Notes: a model not told the origin generated them from the letters alone. 64,000 nt of DNA from Dacryopinax spathularia (GCA_037974965.1 JBBPFI010000018.1:310001-374000); one strand, 5' to 3'; positions 1-12,064 are shown, counted from the first letter of the stretch. Numbers and translations are program-made.

Positions 1-251
1 GCTGAACCGGGAACCGCGTTGCCCCGCCCCATCCGCATTGGAGTATGTTGCGTGGGGACGCTGGTCCCACTAGTACAGAGTTGCCTTGCAGGCTGTCGAG
101 GAGAACCTGAACGACCGACTCTTCTCGTCCGATAATAGCGAACAAACGAAGATTAGATTACGATAATTACATTCAGCCATTTATATCTTTCCCACTTCCC
201 CAAGAACCTCCGTGCCCCGAGCACGGACAGCACGAACAAGTATATGGAAGT

Positions 252-2612
252 TTACACCTTGAGCCCACTAGCGACCCTCTCCAGCTCCTCTGGCTGCAAT
301 TTATTCCCAGCCGTATCCTTCACCTCGACCACGTTCTGCAGATCGACGAGGGCGAAGTCACGCATGAAGACTGAGCTCGCTATGGGGATTATGGCGAGTA
401 CTATGGCCGGGATGAGCATTATGCGCATCGTTTCCGAGTAGCCCGTGTCTGTCCCCAAACAATCAGCTACTGCTGTTCTTCTTCTCCGAAGGGCGAAAAG
501 ACGAGAGAGAAGGAAGGGAAGGGAAGGGAATGGGGGGACGTACGGATCGCCTCCCTAATAGGATCATTCAAGTCCGGATAACTAGTCTGCGCCAGCAGAG
601 GGTTGCCGATCTGCAAGGTGATGTAGGTCGTGTTCGTGAACCCGACGCTGGCGAGTGCGTCCGTCAAGTGGCCGGGCAGGGCCGAGCGCCAGATGGCCCC
701 TGCTACTGCTGTGCCTACTACGCCGCCTAGCTCGGCGGAGAGAAGCACGACGGCTGTTGCTATTGCCACGTCTGTTTTGCCTGTTAGTCACTGCTTTGCT
801 GCGCGCGACAGGGAGGAGGGGAGGAAGGAAGAGGAAGAGACGCACCCTGATGAGGTACAGCGCCCTGCGACCCCACCTGACTGGCAATAGCCGCAATTCC
901 CCCTCCTGCACCCTGGATAACCTGGGTCATAACGAGCGCAGCAGTATTATTGTGCTCCCGAGCGTAGAACATCAGTCCTACGCCGAGCAGGCGGATGCAC
1001 AGGGCGGCAGTGAGCGTCCACTTGTATTTGAACCGGAGGAGGATGGCGACTGCTCCCCAGAGGAGGGCGAAGACTGCGCGCTAGGGCGTCAGCACCTGAT
1101 TGGGCAAGGAGGGAACGGGGAAAGGCGGAAGAGGGAGGAGAGGGGTGGAACATACAGGTCAAGCATAGACTCTGCGTATTCGTGTAGTACGTAATGTTCG
1201 ACAAGCTCCAATTCGTCGTTGCTGCTACGAATCCGTACAGCTGCGCATACGTCAAATAGAAGGAGACGAAGTCGAAGAAGCTGATCAGGCAGGCGCCGAG
1301 GACGGTCCGGTTCTTGAGCAGGCGGAAGGGGATGATGGGGAATGTTGCGCGCTGCACGAGGGGGGTTAGAGGGTGTTCAGGGGAGGACGCGGAGCAGAGG
1401 GCGTACTTTGAGCTCCCAGTAGAGGAAGATGGGGAGGGCGACTACGCCGCCGATTACCATCATTGCTGGGATTGCTGGGCTCTGCCATGTCAAGGCTGGA
1501 GGACGCGTGATCAATATGCGGCCGATTCTGTGCACGACAGAGAGTTCTCACTCGCGTAGGAACCACCAGCGAGCACGATAGGCAGGAAAATAAGCGTGAT
1601 AGTCGCCCCGAGCCAGAACAAGCCGAACAAATCGCTATCCTGAATCCACTTCCAAGCACCAGACGCGCGGCTCCTACGGCGAGCAGCAGGAACCTCCGCA
1701 ACAAGTCCGAGCTTCTTAGCCTTCCACTGTCCCCAAAGGAGGGTAGCGATGATAGGCCCCAAGGCAGGGATGTAGCACAGCGCGTAGATACCGTATCCCC
1801 ACCTCCAGCCTGGTCCGCCGGGCGCGACGAGCTTCTGGGTGATCTGCCCGTTGGCCCAGAAGAGGATGAAGTACCATGCGCTTGTGAGTGACTGGACCAG
1901 GCCGCGCCAGCGAAGGGTCGTAAAGTCGGCAATGATGATCTGGTTTGCGATCTGCAAGCCGGAGAAGCCGATCACCCAGATCACCAACCCTGCACCGAGG
2001 GCGGCGATGTTGGGCGAAGCGGCAGCGATGATGTACCCGAGGAGGTAGAAGAAGAGCGAGAAACAGTACGCTTCGGCACGTCCGATCGAGTCCATTATCT
2101 TGGCGAAGAGGGGCTTGCCGAGCGCGAGGAGGATGGAAGAGGCGCATTGGATGGCGGCGTAGGCTGGGTAGTTGTTGAACTGGGTGGTTGCGTACGAGCC
2201 CCCTGCAGTCTGCGTTAGTACAGTGCAGGAATACCAGTATATTCCGTACATTGGTAGTTTGTTCCATTCTGGGATTTGGTCAGAATCCGCCACCAAGGAA
2301 GATGCGTGCGAGACTTACATCCAAGGTATACATAAAGCTAAACAAGCACAATTGTCAAGCCCCTCCAGCCGTGCAACATAGTGACGACTTACCTGGAAAG
2401 ACCGACACCGATCCAAAGGGCGACGCTTCCCCAAAGACCCCATACCTGGTCGCGATAAGCACACGAATGCAGCACAAACTGCATATACGTACCGCTTTCG
2501 CCTTTTCAGCCTTGACGACACCTTCCTGTGTCAGCTCGTCGAGCGAGTTAGTCTCGCTCTCCATCTTTCGTTCATACTGTTCTGCATCGATTGACTCTCG
2601 GGGCTGAGCCAT
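252..2612 (-). CDS. MFS transporter, siderophore-iron (SIT/ARN) type
   Basis: A multi-exon gene whose product should be a plasma-membrane or vesicle proton-coupled importer of ferric siderophores. The chosen start opens MAQPRESIDAEQYERK, a soluble acidic N-terminus usual for this family. The central exon (about 1511-2260) carries many hydrophobic helices. The segment GRAEAYCFSLFFYLLGYI followed by IIIADFTTLRWRGL matches the D-R/RG loop pattern of fungal siderophore transporters rather than sugar porters. The last exon ends in a short charged tail (LVDLQNVVEVKD). At least five introns interrupt it, at roughly 460-530, 780-850, 1090-1160, 1360-1510 and 2270-2490. The substrate cannot be told from sequence. 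No siderophore synthetase lies nearby, so it may take up foreign siderophores. An alternative is another member of the drug:H+ antiporter superfamily. Confidence 0.8.
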
Positions 2613-3886
2613 GGTGAGGTAGTTGGAAGGACCTGCTTCTGCTTGCTGAGATAAGGGATATGCCAGCGTGACGAAAACGAAGCGAACCAAGTCGGAACCT
2701 TCCGAGGCGGTCTGACGGGGTTGTCCTTAAGTATACCTGGCAGCTCTAGCCGTAAGGCGGGTCGGCTGTGGTCGGTTGCGCCCACTCTTGGTGAAACAGC
2801 CACTCCAGGCCAGCATGTGCATACATCATCGGATAGCAGGGCAAGCAGCCCTATGCACCCATGTGTCCAGGGCGCGTCCGAGGTTTCGGCATATCAGATT
2901 AGATGAAGTTTTTCCCCCAGACATGTGGTGCCAGTGGCGTTCTGGGCGCTTTGATATACCATATTTGGTAAATTTGCTCCGGCCGCTGACGTCGATCGAA
3001 CCCGCAGAAAAATGAACGGACGCAAAAGACGAGCGCGGCGGAACGGGTTTGTGGGCGGACGGGGAACCTTTTCAGCACGCCATCATCCACCGTCCCTCTG
3101 CTTCAGTGAGGGACCCTTCATGCCCCGATTTCCGATCATATTAATTCTTGGCTTGCGTGGACGGCCGAAAAATCTATTGAAACAAATGAGACTTTGCCTG
3201 CGGAGATGAAGGTCGTGCGAGCTCGTGTTTCCCGACATCAACCCCCCTCGGAATCTTTGGGGCTACAGTACCATCTTCCCGTCGGAGAGATTAAATCTCC
3301 GAATGCTAGGTGGCGTCTGTCTCACCTGAAAAGTGACGAAGCCTGCGGAAAAGGGTATGTACGGTGTCCGAGAACGGCAGGGCTGATCGGGACGCCATTC
3401 AGCGCCACATACGGTCATCTAATCAGTTTTGATTTCCCCGCAATCGATAGTGCCTTGAGACCCTCCCAGCCACGTTTCCTCATCTTATCTAGAAGCCTGT
3501 CATTCACTCTTTTCTCCTTCCAAGTTCGCGCAAATTCCATACAAGGGAGGGTAGAGTTGCGGGAGATTGGATGGCAGCACGTGATGGAGGGAGAGAGCGG
3601 ACTTGCGGAAGTCTGCTTTGTCGCGAGCTGCACGTGCCTTTGTGCGTCTCGTCTTCTGTGGCACCGTCAGCTGGCCCGTCAGTGCTTCTGCACTTCGTTG
3701 CACACGAACAATGCTATTGTACAACCAAGTTCTACCGAAGTTACGATGGTTTTCAATGACATTCGTGCAGTCTCTACTCGGTCCAAACATACGCCTAAGC
3801 AGTGGTAGAATTCGCTGTATTCGACTTGAACTGGGACATATAAGCAGCTCACTCGATTGCCCAACCATGCAAGTTGGTCGCTCAAG
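2613..3886. other. Intergenic, divergent promoters
   Basis: About 1.3 kb between the divergent siderophore transporter and galactanase genes. No credible coding frame was found. A TATAAG string lies at about 3839-3844, shortly upstream of the galactanase start, and could be its TATA element. Confidence 0.5.
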
Positions 3887-5409
3887 ATGTTGCTCCTAAA
3901 TCTTTTCAGCCTCCTCGCCCTCGCCCTCTCCACCAAAGCCCTCCTCTACCGCGGAGCAGACATAAGCAGCCTCCTCCAAGTCGAGCAAGCCGGCACAACA
4001 TTCTCCGACCTCAACGGCCTCCCCGGGAAATTCGAAGACATCGTCGCGCTCCACGGACTCAACGCGGCCAGAGTGAGGGTATGGACCGCGGGGGAGTATA
4101 ATCTCACGTATGCGTTGGAGATGGGGAAGGTGCGTCTCACCCTCTCCTGCTTCCACTTCCGATTCCGCCTATCCTTGTACTGCCGAGTTCACGGGTTTCG
4201 GCCGAACTGGCTTGGGCGGACGCGGCTGATGAGACGAGATCGTAGAGGATCAAAGATGCCGGCTTGACGCTGATGGTCGACCTGCACTACAGCGACAGTG
4301 CGTCTACCTCCCCTTTTTCCCCTCCCGTAAGATCGTACTCACCTCCCGTTGGCTCGGGGCAGACTGGGCCGACCCGGGAAAACAGTACCAGCCCGCAGCA
4401 TGGGGTACGACTGTCCCCGAGCTCACTGTAGACATGTACGTCCCTCTTCCAGGTGCCGGGAAAGGCCGAGACATGCGCAGCAGCTTATGCTAACCTTCCG
4501 TTCTTCTCCGTATTGGGCAGTTTCAACTACACCCGGGTACGTCGGTCCCCCTTCTCTGCCTAGTAAGGAGTTTAGTAGAGTGCTGATGCGTTGCGCGTGG
4601 GAATATCGTAGGACGTCGTACTAGCCTTCGCGGCCCAAGGCACACCCATCGACGTGCTCCAAACAGGGAACGAGATCAACTCCGGTCTTCTCTGGCCCAC
4701 GGGGGACAACAGCACTCCAGAAGGATGGGCGAACGTCGCTACCTACTTGCATGCGGCTCGGGAAGGGGCGAGAGCGGCGGGGTTCGGGGGGAAGGTGATG
4801 ATCCATCTTGCGAATGGGTGGGACGTAGCGGGGGAGAGTTGGTGGTGGGAGAATGTCTTGAGCCAGGGGACGTATGAGCTGGGGGATGTAGATCTGATGG
4901 GGTTCTCCTTCTGTACGTGTTTCTCTTCTCTTTTGTTCGAGTTTGCGAGGTCTGGGAGGGGAGGATGAGCACGCGGGTTGACGGTTGTGGGATACAGACC
5001 CGTTCTACGGCACCTCAGCAACCTACGCCAACCTCACCCTCTCCCTGCACACCCTCGCCAAAACCTACCAAAAGCCCATCCTCGTCGCAGAAACAGACTA
5101 CCCAGCACTCCCCTGCCCCGGCACACAGCTAAGCGAAGAATTCCCCAACTCGCCCCTAGGGCAAGAAGAATGGGTCGCTGGGATCGTGGCGGTCTTGAAT
5201 TCCCTTCCGGGGGGGCTGGGGCAGGGGATTTTGTATTGGGAGCCTGGGTGGGTGGGGAGTGCGGCGCTGGGGTCGAGTTGTAGTGATAATTTGGTGTTTG
5301 ATGAGAGTGGGAGGGCGAGGACTAGTGTGAAGTGCGTGCTTTTACTTTTGCTGCCTGGACTGGAATGGACTGACGGCGTGGCAGTATCTTCGAGCTCATG
5401 CGGCTCTAG
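3887..5409 (+). CDS. Secreted arabinogalactan endo-beta-1,4-galactanase, GH53
   Basis: Cuts beta-1,4-galactan side chains of rhamnogalacturonan I outside the cell. The start at 3887 gives a clear signal peptide (MLLLNLFSLLALALSTKA), followed at once by LLYRGADISSLL, the usual GH53 mature N-terminus. Later exons give LHYSDTWADPGKQ, the acid/base glutamate in TGNEINSG and the nucleophile in VAETDYP, then WEPGWV near the end, all family landmarks. Seven exons can be followed, with introns near 4132-4245, 4299-4362, 4437-4520, 4539-4611, 4914-4993 and 5334-5384. The last splice gives SVNIFELMRL and a stop at 5407. The length fits a single catalytic domain with no carbohydrate-binding module. It lies 6.7 kb before the arabinan genes and may share their role in pectin side-chain breakdown. 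Confidence 0.88.
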
Positions 5410-5572
5410 TCTAGGCGCATATAGGTAGCGTAAGAGGAAGAAACAATCAATTCATTTGATCTTTTGGAGGTACATAACTGCGCCCAGTGTCAGCATTCCG
5501 GATCCGCGATTCTTCACGAAGCAGAGGGCTCACATTGGTTCTATATCCCATACTATATTATATTCCCCCATC

Positions 5573-6232
5573 CTAGTCCCACTTGAAATTCAACTTCACA
5601 TCAACATTCCCCCGCGTAGCATTCGAATACGGACAAATCTCCGCATGCGCCTTCTCCGCCGCAGCTTTCACCGCAGCCTTCCCGTCCTCACTCACACCAG
5701 GAGCACGGATGTCCAGGTCAACGGCAAGGGCGAACCCTCCCCCTGCTGGGCCTATGTGGACGTGCGATGTCACTGTGGTGGAGTCCGGGAGGGAGGTCTT
5801 GGATTTCGAGGCGGCGAGACGGAATGCGCCGAGGAAGCAGGCGGCGTATCCCAGAGCTTTGTACCACCGGCGAACATATCAGGACTGGTTGGCAGAGGGG
5901 TGAGGTGGAGAGAATAAGGGTGGGGACGCACCGAATAGCTGCTCCGGGTTGTGGCCTTCTCCAGACCCACCCATCTCTTTCGGAGGAGTCATCTTAATCT
6001 CCAGCGAGCCATCTTCCAGACGGGAGTTGCCGTTCCTTCCTCCTCCAGAGGCTATGGTACCACATTGTCAATCAGCCTGGGACTAAATACCATCTAGAAG
6101 GGTAAGGGGCGTACCGGTCGCGACCGCAGTGTATTTGACCGTCTCGAGCGTCGTCACCGTACGCCTTGCAGCGGGGGCGAGAGCGCGTGGAACGGCCCGA
6201 CGAGCGAGATTACGGGCGGCGAGGGCGTACAT
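5573..6232 (-). CDS. Organic hydroperoxide resistance protein, Ohr/OsmC family, mitochondrial
   Basis: Thiol peroxidase that reduces organic and lipid hydroperoxides. The start gives a basic, arginine-rich presequence (MYALAARNLARRAVPRAL) typical of mitochondrial import. Then come SLEIKMTPPKEMGGSG and GHNPEQLF of the Ohr fold, and ALGYAACFLGAF, which holds the first (peroxidatic) cysteine. The last exon contains VTSHVHIGPAGGGFALAV and the second catalytic cysteine in EICPYSNATRG. The final strand DVKLNFKWD is complete. Introns lie near 5875-5930 and 6055-6115. It is convergent with the galactanase, with about 160 bases between the stops. Fungal Ohr genes are often thought to be bacterial in origin; nothing here tests that. 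Confidence 0.88.
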
Positions 6233-6492
6233 TTTGTTCGAGCTGTTAGGTGGTTGGGATGAGGTTCTGAGAGGGAGGGATGAGCTGGATACATATATGC
6301 ACCGGGCCGGGATGGTTCGGCCTATGACGCCACTGGAGTTCGCTGCTTCTCCGAATACGCATCGGTGTAATATGGTGTTCGCGTTATCAGCCCTCTCGAT
6401 TGAGTCTGTACATCAACGTCAACTTGAGTTCAGGCAAGATGATCCGCATGAAGTCTCCTCCTGGACAATGTGGAAGGATGTGAGTGTGTAAA

Positions 6493-7352
6493 CTAACCCC
6501 TCCCCCACCGCTCAACGACCTCCCAGTTCTCCCACGTATCCTTCCCCCTCCCCTCCCCTTCGCCCCCTTCCCCTTCATCCTGATCCTCCAACGCAAGATC
6601 CGCAAACGCCCTCCCCAAAACATCGCCCTAACAACCCACCCCTTCACCCACGCTTCCCACCATGCTGCCCCTCTCCCTCCACTTCCTCGTCCTCCTAACC
6701 GGGGCGGCAGGACCCCAGCAGGCCTGACGATCTTCACTCTCAACCCAGCGCTCGAAGCGGCCAGGCCGAGCAAGTCTCGTTCTGTTCGGCCCTTCACGTC
6801 CCTCGTCACCCATTCCACCTTCACCCAACCAAGGGAGGCGTCCTCCTCTCTCGCAGCAAATCGGCCAGAGCAGAAGATGAGCCTCTTCGTCCCCCCCTCC
6901 ACCTTTCCCCCTTCTGTTGTTCCATTCCCTCCCTGACCTCCGGGAGGGGAACAAGTAGCCGCAAACGTCCTCCCTGCCGCCAGGGGTAACGTATGCGAGA
7001 GAGCGACGTAGTCCACCAGACTATGTCGCTCAAACTCACTCCACGGAGCGCCTATACACCACACAACCGCCCTAGCCTCCTCTAAAGCCTGCTTGAGCTC
7101 CTCATCCCCCTCATCCTGAAACGCGACTCGGAGGTCAGGCCTCACGAGCTGGCGCACCCGATCGGGGGTGTAGGAAGGGTGGGACAGCGCTGGATGATCT
7201 GGAGGTAGCGGCCGGCGGAGTTGGAGGTAAATGAGAGGCTGGAAGGGGTGGGAGAGGAGTGCGAGCAGTGCTTGAGTGCCGATGAGGCCTGTTGAGCCTG
7301 TTAGGAGTACGCTAGGGTGGGGCTGAGGCGGGGCAGGGGTGAAGGAGGACAT
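6493..7352 (-). CDS. NAD(P)-binding Rossmann-fold protein (HTATIP2-like SDR), apparent frameshift
   Basis: A short-chain dehydrogenase-type protein. The N-terminus has VLLTGSTGLIGTQALLAL, the glycine-rich dinucleotide loop, then RRPLPPDH, a VVWCIGAP strand and LIFCSGRFAA. A tract rich in G and V follows, then VRPAGVLPPRLGGRG. Reading from the start in one frame loses sense after VKGWVVRAMFWG. If one extra G is assumed in the run at 6613-6616, the frame continues as RAFADLALEDQDEG and ends TWENWEVVERWGRG at a stop at 6493. That ending looks natural, while the unshifted frame runs on as basic low-complexity sequence to 6387. The gene has no clear intron. Function is not known beyond the fold; HTATIP2/Fmp52-like oxidoreductase is the best guess. 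Confidence 0.65.
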
Positions 7353-7825
7353 TGTTGGTGTTGTAGGAAGGCCCTCATCTTGTTGAGGCAGTATTGTTAT
7401 ATATATGCGCACTGGTTAGCAACTAGAGGTCGTTATGATCCACCCAGATTATGGGAGTGGGTCGTGATCCTATCGCTTCTAGGCGTAGGACAACCCAAGA
7501 AGTGCATATGCCGTAATGCGCGTCCCTCCGGCGCACCCTCTCCTCCAGCCTCAACACACGGATCAGTCTAGTTTCCAACTGATCCACTATCCCCACCCAC
7601 GAGCATGACGGCATGCCGACTGAGCACGCGGCTCTTACGAGGAGAGAGAAGGATGTTGAGATGCATATATCCATTGTAATATTCCCATTTCCCAGTCTAT
7701 AGTCACTCAAACCCTTATACACATTCCCTACCCTACCCGTCCACCCTCCCAGGACTCCCCCCCCTCCCCCGCCCCCCCCAGCGCAGACCTTCTGCAGACA
7801 GTAGCAAGCAAAGTCAGCTCAGCGC
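7353..7825. other. Intergenic
   Basis: About 470 bases between two minus-strand genes. A C-rich tract (runs of 5-8 C at 7756-7780) lies close to the PdxS stop. I see no gene in it. Confidence 0.4.
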
Positions 7826-9168
7826 TCACCACCCCCTCCCAGCATATTTCCCCCCCTTCAGCCCCTCATCAATCGTCAGCCCCACCATCGCATCCCCTAG
7901 GTCCTGCGAGATCTCGGCTAGGATCTTGGGGTTGTTGTAGTGCGTTACGGCTTGCACGATCGCCCGTGCGCGTTTTACGGGGTCGCCCGAGTGGAAGATC
8001 CCGGAACCGACGAAGACGCCGTCGCAGCCGAGTTGCATCATTAGGGCTGCGTCGGCTGCACCAAGCGGGTTAGCAACTGTCTGTAGGCCATATATAGCAG
8101 TGGAATCGGACAACCGGAAAAACTGGTGAAGGTGGATGGCAAGGTGGACGGGGTGGTAAGGATGACACAGGTTGAAGAAGAGGGTGACGGAGAAAGGAAG
8201 GAAGAGCAGGACATACCAGGCGTAGCGATCCCCCCCGCGGCAAAATTCACACAAGGCAGCCTCTTCAGCCTCGCCGTCTCCTTCAACAAATGGAACGGCG
8301 CGCCCAGCTCCTTCGCAAACGCGTACAGCTCCTCCTCGCCCATCGCGCTCGCGCGCTTGATGTCGCTCATCACTTGTCGCATGTGTCGGACGGCCTCGAC
8401 CACGTTGCCTGTGCCGGCTTCGCCCTTCGTGCGGATCATCGCGGCGCCTTCGGAGATACGGCGCAGGGCTTCGCCGAGGTTGCGGCAGCCGCAGACGAAG
8501 GGGACTGCACGTATAGTTTAGTATGCTGTTCTGGAGAGAGTTTGTGGAGGGCAGAGCGGGGCGCACCCTTGAAAGCATGCTTGTTGATATGATGCTGCTC
8601 ATCAGCCGGCGTAAGGACTTCAGACTCATCAATATAGTCGATCCCAATAGCCTGCAGAATCTGCAACCACGTCCTCAGTTCCCTGTTCTCCATCAGGCCA
8701 GTTCGAGACTGCACGCACCTGCGCCTCCACGAAATGTCCAATCCTAACCTTCGCCATCACAGGAATCGTCACAGCCTCCTGAATCTCCTTAATCATCTTC
8801 GGATCGCTCATCCTCGCCACCCCTCCCTGCGCCCTTATATCGGCGGGAACCCTCTCAAGCGCCATAACAGCGCACGCACCGGCCTCCTCGGCGATCCTGG
8901 CCTGCTCGGCATTGACAACGTCCATTATCACGCCTCCCTTGAGCATCTGCGCGAGGCCGGACTTGACGCCGAAGGTGCCCATGGTGCCGGATGAGGAGCC
9001 GGCGGCGGCTTTGGCGGAGGCGAGGGCGGCGTTCGGGGTGCCTGCGCCTGAGGGGGGGAGGGGGGCGGCGGAGGAGGTGCCGTTCGTGCCTGCCGCTGGG
9101 TGGGAGGGGGCGGGGGCGGCGAGGGGAGAATGGGTGGCGGGAACGTAGTCCGTCGTAGGCGTCGACAT
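7826..9168 (-). CDS. Pyridoxal 5'-phosphate synthase lyase subunit (PdxS/SNZ)
   Basis: Makes vitamin B6 phosphate from ribose 5-phosphate, glyceraldehyde 3-phosphate and ammonia supplied by the Pdx2/SNO glutaminase. Family landmarks appear in order: GGVIMDVVN with the catalytic Asp, [29 protein letters not shown] with the first catalytic Lys, [26 protein letters not shown] with the second Lys, [11 protein letters not shown], and [15 protein letters not shown]. The C-terminus is complete. Introns lie near 8058-8215, 8505-8568 and 8663-8722. The start at 9168 adds about 70 residues, rich in Ala, Pro, Ser and Gly, before the conserved core. An internal Met just before the core (MGTFGVKSG) is an alternative start giving a normal-length enzyme. 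Confidence 0.92.
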
Positions 9169-9695
9169 CTTTACTGGCTAGCTAGCTGGCGACAGAAACG
9201 AGCAGAGCAGAGAGGAGGAGGAGGAGGAGGCGACGTTCAAGCGACGAAGGTGGAGGGCCGATAAAGTAAAGACGACGAGCCAAGCTGAGCCGGGAGTGTG
9301 ATGGCCACAGGGCAGCTTTTTGAGGGGCAGCGGATGATCGATCCCTGGTCGACTCAGACAGCCGCTGTCGGGCGGGAGAAGCGCTCAGGGGGAGGGATAT
9401 CAGTGGCTGTGTAGCGGAGTTGATCGGTCACCGTCGGCAATGGGGGGCCGCTCGCCGGGTTCGGGAAGGGTTGGGCTGAGGCATCATATGGCTGAGATGC
9501 CAGTACACAGGATAACAGCCAGGCCCGGTCAGGGTAGGTAGGATGTATGGCAAAGTACAATGAATGAACGACCCACAGCACAGCACAGATTCACCAATTA
9601 TAGAGAGTGGAAATCCACAGGAGAGGAGAGCTGCCAGCATCCGGGCCAGCAAAGCGGGATTGAAGGGCGAGAAGAAAGAGCTGGAGGAGAGGAAG
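9169..9695. other. Intergenic
   Basis: About 530 bases between the PdxS start and the methyltransferase stop. A GAGGAGG-rich purine tract lies at 9205-9230, just upstream of PdxS. No gene was recognised. Confidence 0.4.
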
Positions 9696-11099
9696 CTAGA
9701 CCCATTCCATCCGCCAGATCATGTACTTCACTTCGTCTGACCGTCCCCGGCCAGCACGTCGTTCCGTCTCTTCGTACTTGGTAACAGTCAACACCTTCTC
9801 CTTCTTCTCCTGCTCCGTCTTTCCCATCTCCGCCTCTCCCCGGTTCTCTCCACCGCTGGCGTCGAAAGTAGAGTTGGATGGAGAAGAAGTAGGAGCAGAG
9901 GAGGCAGGAGCAGAATCGGAAGACGAAGAAGGCGGGCGAAACATCTCCCTAGCCAACGCCGTCTCAACCTCATGCGTCACCCGCTGGGGCATAATCAAAT
10001 GAAACACCCCTCCTGGGCCCAACATCGCCCTAACAGTCTCCCATATCCACCCAACATGCGCAGGCTCATAAATAATATCAGCGCCAACAATAATATCAAA
10101 CTTCTCGTTGAAAGGCGGTTCGAGAGAAGGGGCTGGATGTGGGTTCGAGGAGGAGGGGGAGAAGACGCTCCAGTCGAGTTTGTCGCAGGCTAGGGTTACC
10201 CATGGTGGTTGGGTCGGGAAGTTGCTCAGGAGGTTGGAGGAGAGGTTGGAGAGGACAGAGGGGTGGTAGTCGCTCGCCACGATTTCTGTCGGTATCTTCA
10301 TCGGGTTATGCGAAGTAGCCAGTGCCGTAAGGAGCAGCGACAGCACTCCAGTTCCAGCTCCCAGTTCCAGTATGCGACATGGTCGTTCTTGGCAGTAGCC
10401 TTCTGCCTGGGCCACCGGAATCCCAGACTGGCCGAACGGGAGTCCGTACGAGCCGGGAGAGGCAGCAAAAAGTTCAGCAAGGATCGTACTGCTCGCCCAG
10501 GTCTGCACTCCAACGGCCGTATGATCCTCACCCGAATAACTCTCGTCTTTCGTCCCCACACACACTTTCTCCCCGCTCTGCTCGACCAGGAAGGTATACT
10601 CCCTCCTCAGGCTGCCGGCCTCAGCTGTGCGGGAACAGGCTGCTAAGAGGGCAGCGGCGTCTTCTAGGAGACGTTCTTTGTCTTCTCGCGTGCTGTGGTC
10701 GGAGGGAGGGGTGGAGGAGAGCCAGTCCTCGCCACGGGTGATGAGGGAGAGGAGCCAGGTTAGGGCGAAAGAGCGCTCGAATTGGTCGTTCCGGAGACGA
10801 GTCCATTCCGATTCTTCTTCCTCTTCTCGTTTCTTGTCTGCTTGGGTTTCCTTCTCCTTCACCTGCAAGCTGTCTTCCGAGCTGGAGCGGGTAACGGGGT
10901 TGGGAGCGGACGAGTAGCCAGAATCGACAAAAGTCGCTGTGCTCGATGTCGAAGCTGGGTGGTAGAGCTGAGCGAGAGCACGAACGGAGAGTGCAAGTAG
11001 CGCTGGGGAATAGGAGTGTAGGCGCTTGAGAGGGGGAAGGGAAGTCGAGGGAGCTTGGAGCGTGAGTGCTGGTGCGAGGGTCGGGGTCGGGGTGGCCAT
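9696..11099 (-). CDS. Class I SAM-dependent methyltransferase, protein-lysine (Methyltransf_16) type
   Basis: An intronless 467-codon gene. A seven-beta-strand methyltransferase core lies in the C-terminal half. Motif I is ILELGAGTGVLSLLL. An acidic residue ends strand two in IVASDYH. The segment FDIIVGADIIYEPAHV matches the D-x-x-Y motif of the lysine methyltransferase 16 group. The N-terminal 150 residues are low in complexity (Ala/Pro/Ser, with an acidic-lysine stretch), and a Ser-rich loop interrupts the domain near its end. Related yeast and human enzymes modify elongation factors or chaperones in the cytosol. The substrate here is not known. Confidence 0.75.
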   Translation of the reverse strand: MATPTPTLAPALTLQAPSTSLPPLKRLHSYSPALLALSVRALAQLYHPASTSSTATFVDSGYSSAPNPVTRSSSEDSLQVKEKETQADKKREEEEESEWTRLRNDQFERSFALTWLLSLITRGEDWLSSTPPSDHSTREDKERLLEDAAALLAACSRTAEAGSLRREYTFLVEQSGEKVCVGTKDESYSGEDHTAVGVQTWASSTILAELFAASPGSYGLPFGQSGIPVAQAEGYCQERPCRILELGAGTGVLSLLLTALATSHNPMKIPTEIVASDYHPSVLSNLSSNLLSNFPTQPPWVTLACDKLDWSVFSPSSSNPHPAPSLEPPFNEKFDIIVGADIIYEPAHVGWIWETVRAMLGPGGVFHLIMPQRVTHEVETALAREMFRPPSSSSDSAPASSAPTSSPSNSTFDASGGENRGEAEMGKTEQEKKEKVLTVTKYEETERRAGRGRSDEVKYMIWRMEWV

Positions 11100-12064
11100 T
11101 ATTAGTCGATTGTATGCGGGTTATTAGTCAATGTTTTGCAGAGCGAATGAAAGGTGTCGGTAGGCGATCTATGGTGTATCGTCTACTTCTCAATCCTGTC
11201 GGCGGTGTAGGCCTTCTAAGTCGTCTAGTCCCAAGCCGGTATCGTCTAACGTTCAACCGCCTTCAATCGCGCTCTAAGCCGGCGATCGGAGTCGAGCAGT
11301 CTAAGTCTATAGTCGATCCCAGTCCCAAATCCAAAAGTCGAGAAATCGTCGCCCGGGGGCGAAAGGTTATTGCGCACGCATCTTGACAGGCTGAAGGTGG
11401 TCGTCGAACGCTGAGTTGAACGTTGAGGGTGCTGGCGGTGCGGGAGGAGATTGGGGATGGGCAGAAATTTTGGCGCGCGTCGGGGCACGTGCAACGAGAT
11501 GAAACGTGCGATGATCGGTCATCATCACCATCACCCTGGGGATTGTTATCATCGTCAACAACAAACGGTTTGGCTAGGCAGCATGGTTTGCTACTTTCTG
11601 GCTAAACTACTTGCGCTCAATGGTTTTGAAGGAGAGGCTTTGTTGCGAGCACCATGTATTTTTGGCTGTTCGGCCTCGGCCCAGCCCCTTCCGACTCTTC
11701 CAAATAAGCGCTCGAAGTCACAAGCGCTAATGACGTCTCCTCTTCACCAAAACGGCCACCTGTCAACCACTACTCCTGCTCCAAAAAATGCTCTGAATCC
11801 CCTCATTCATTCCAGCCCAGCTCTTGCAGGCTGCTTCTGAACCTGACCGCATGCTTCCTCTCCCCTCACAAGAAGAAGAAGGATGCTCCGCGTGACCTGA
11901 CGGCTAAACACTCGGGCTTTGGCTGGTTCTGGGGATGGGACTCGGCGTATTGTCACTACGAGTGCGGGGTGCAAACGGTACACATAGCAAACCCGTCTCG
12001 GGTTTTTCTATCTCTGGCCGCTCTTGCCCCACCTGCCAGGCTTGGACATCCAGTGCCCTGAAAG
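11100..12064. other. Intergenic, divergent promoters
   Basis: About 965 bases between the methyltransferase and the endo-arabinanase, with starts facing outward. Open frames here look like chance. No gene or clear element was found. Confidence 0.4.
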
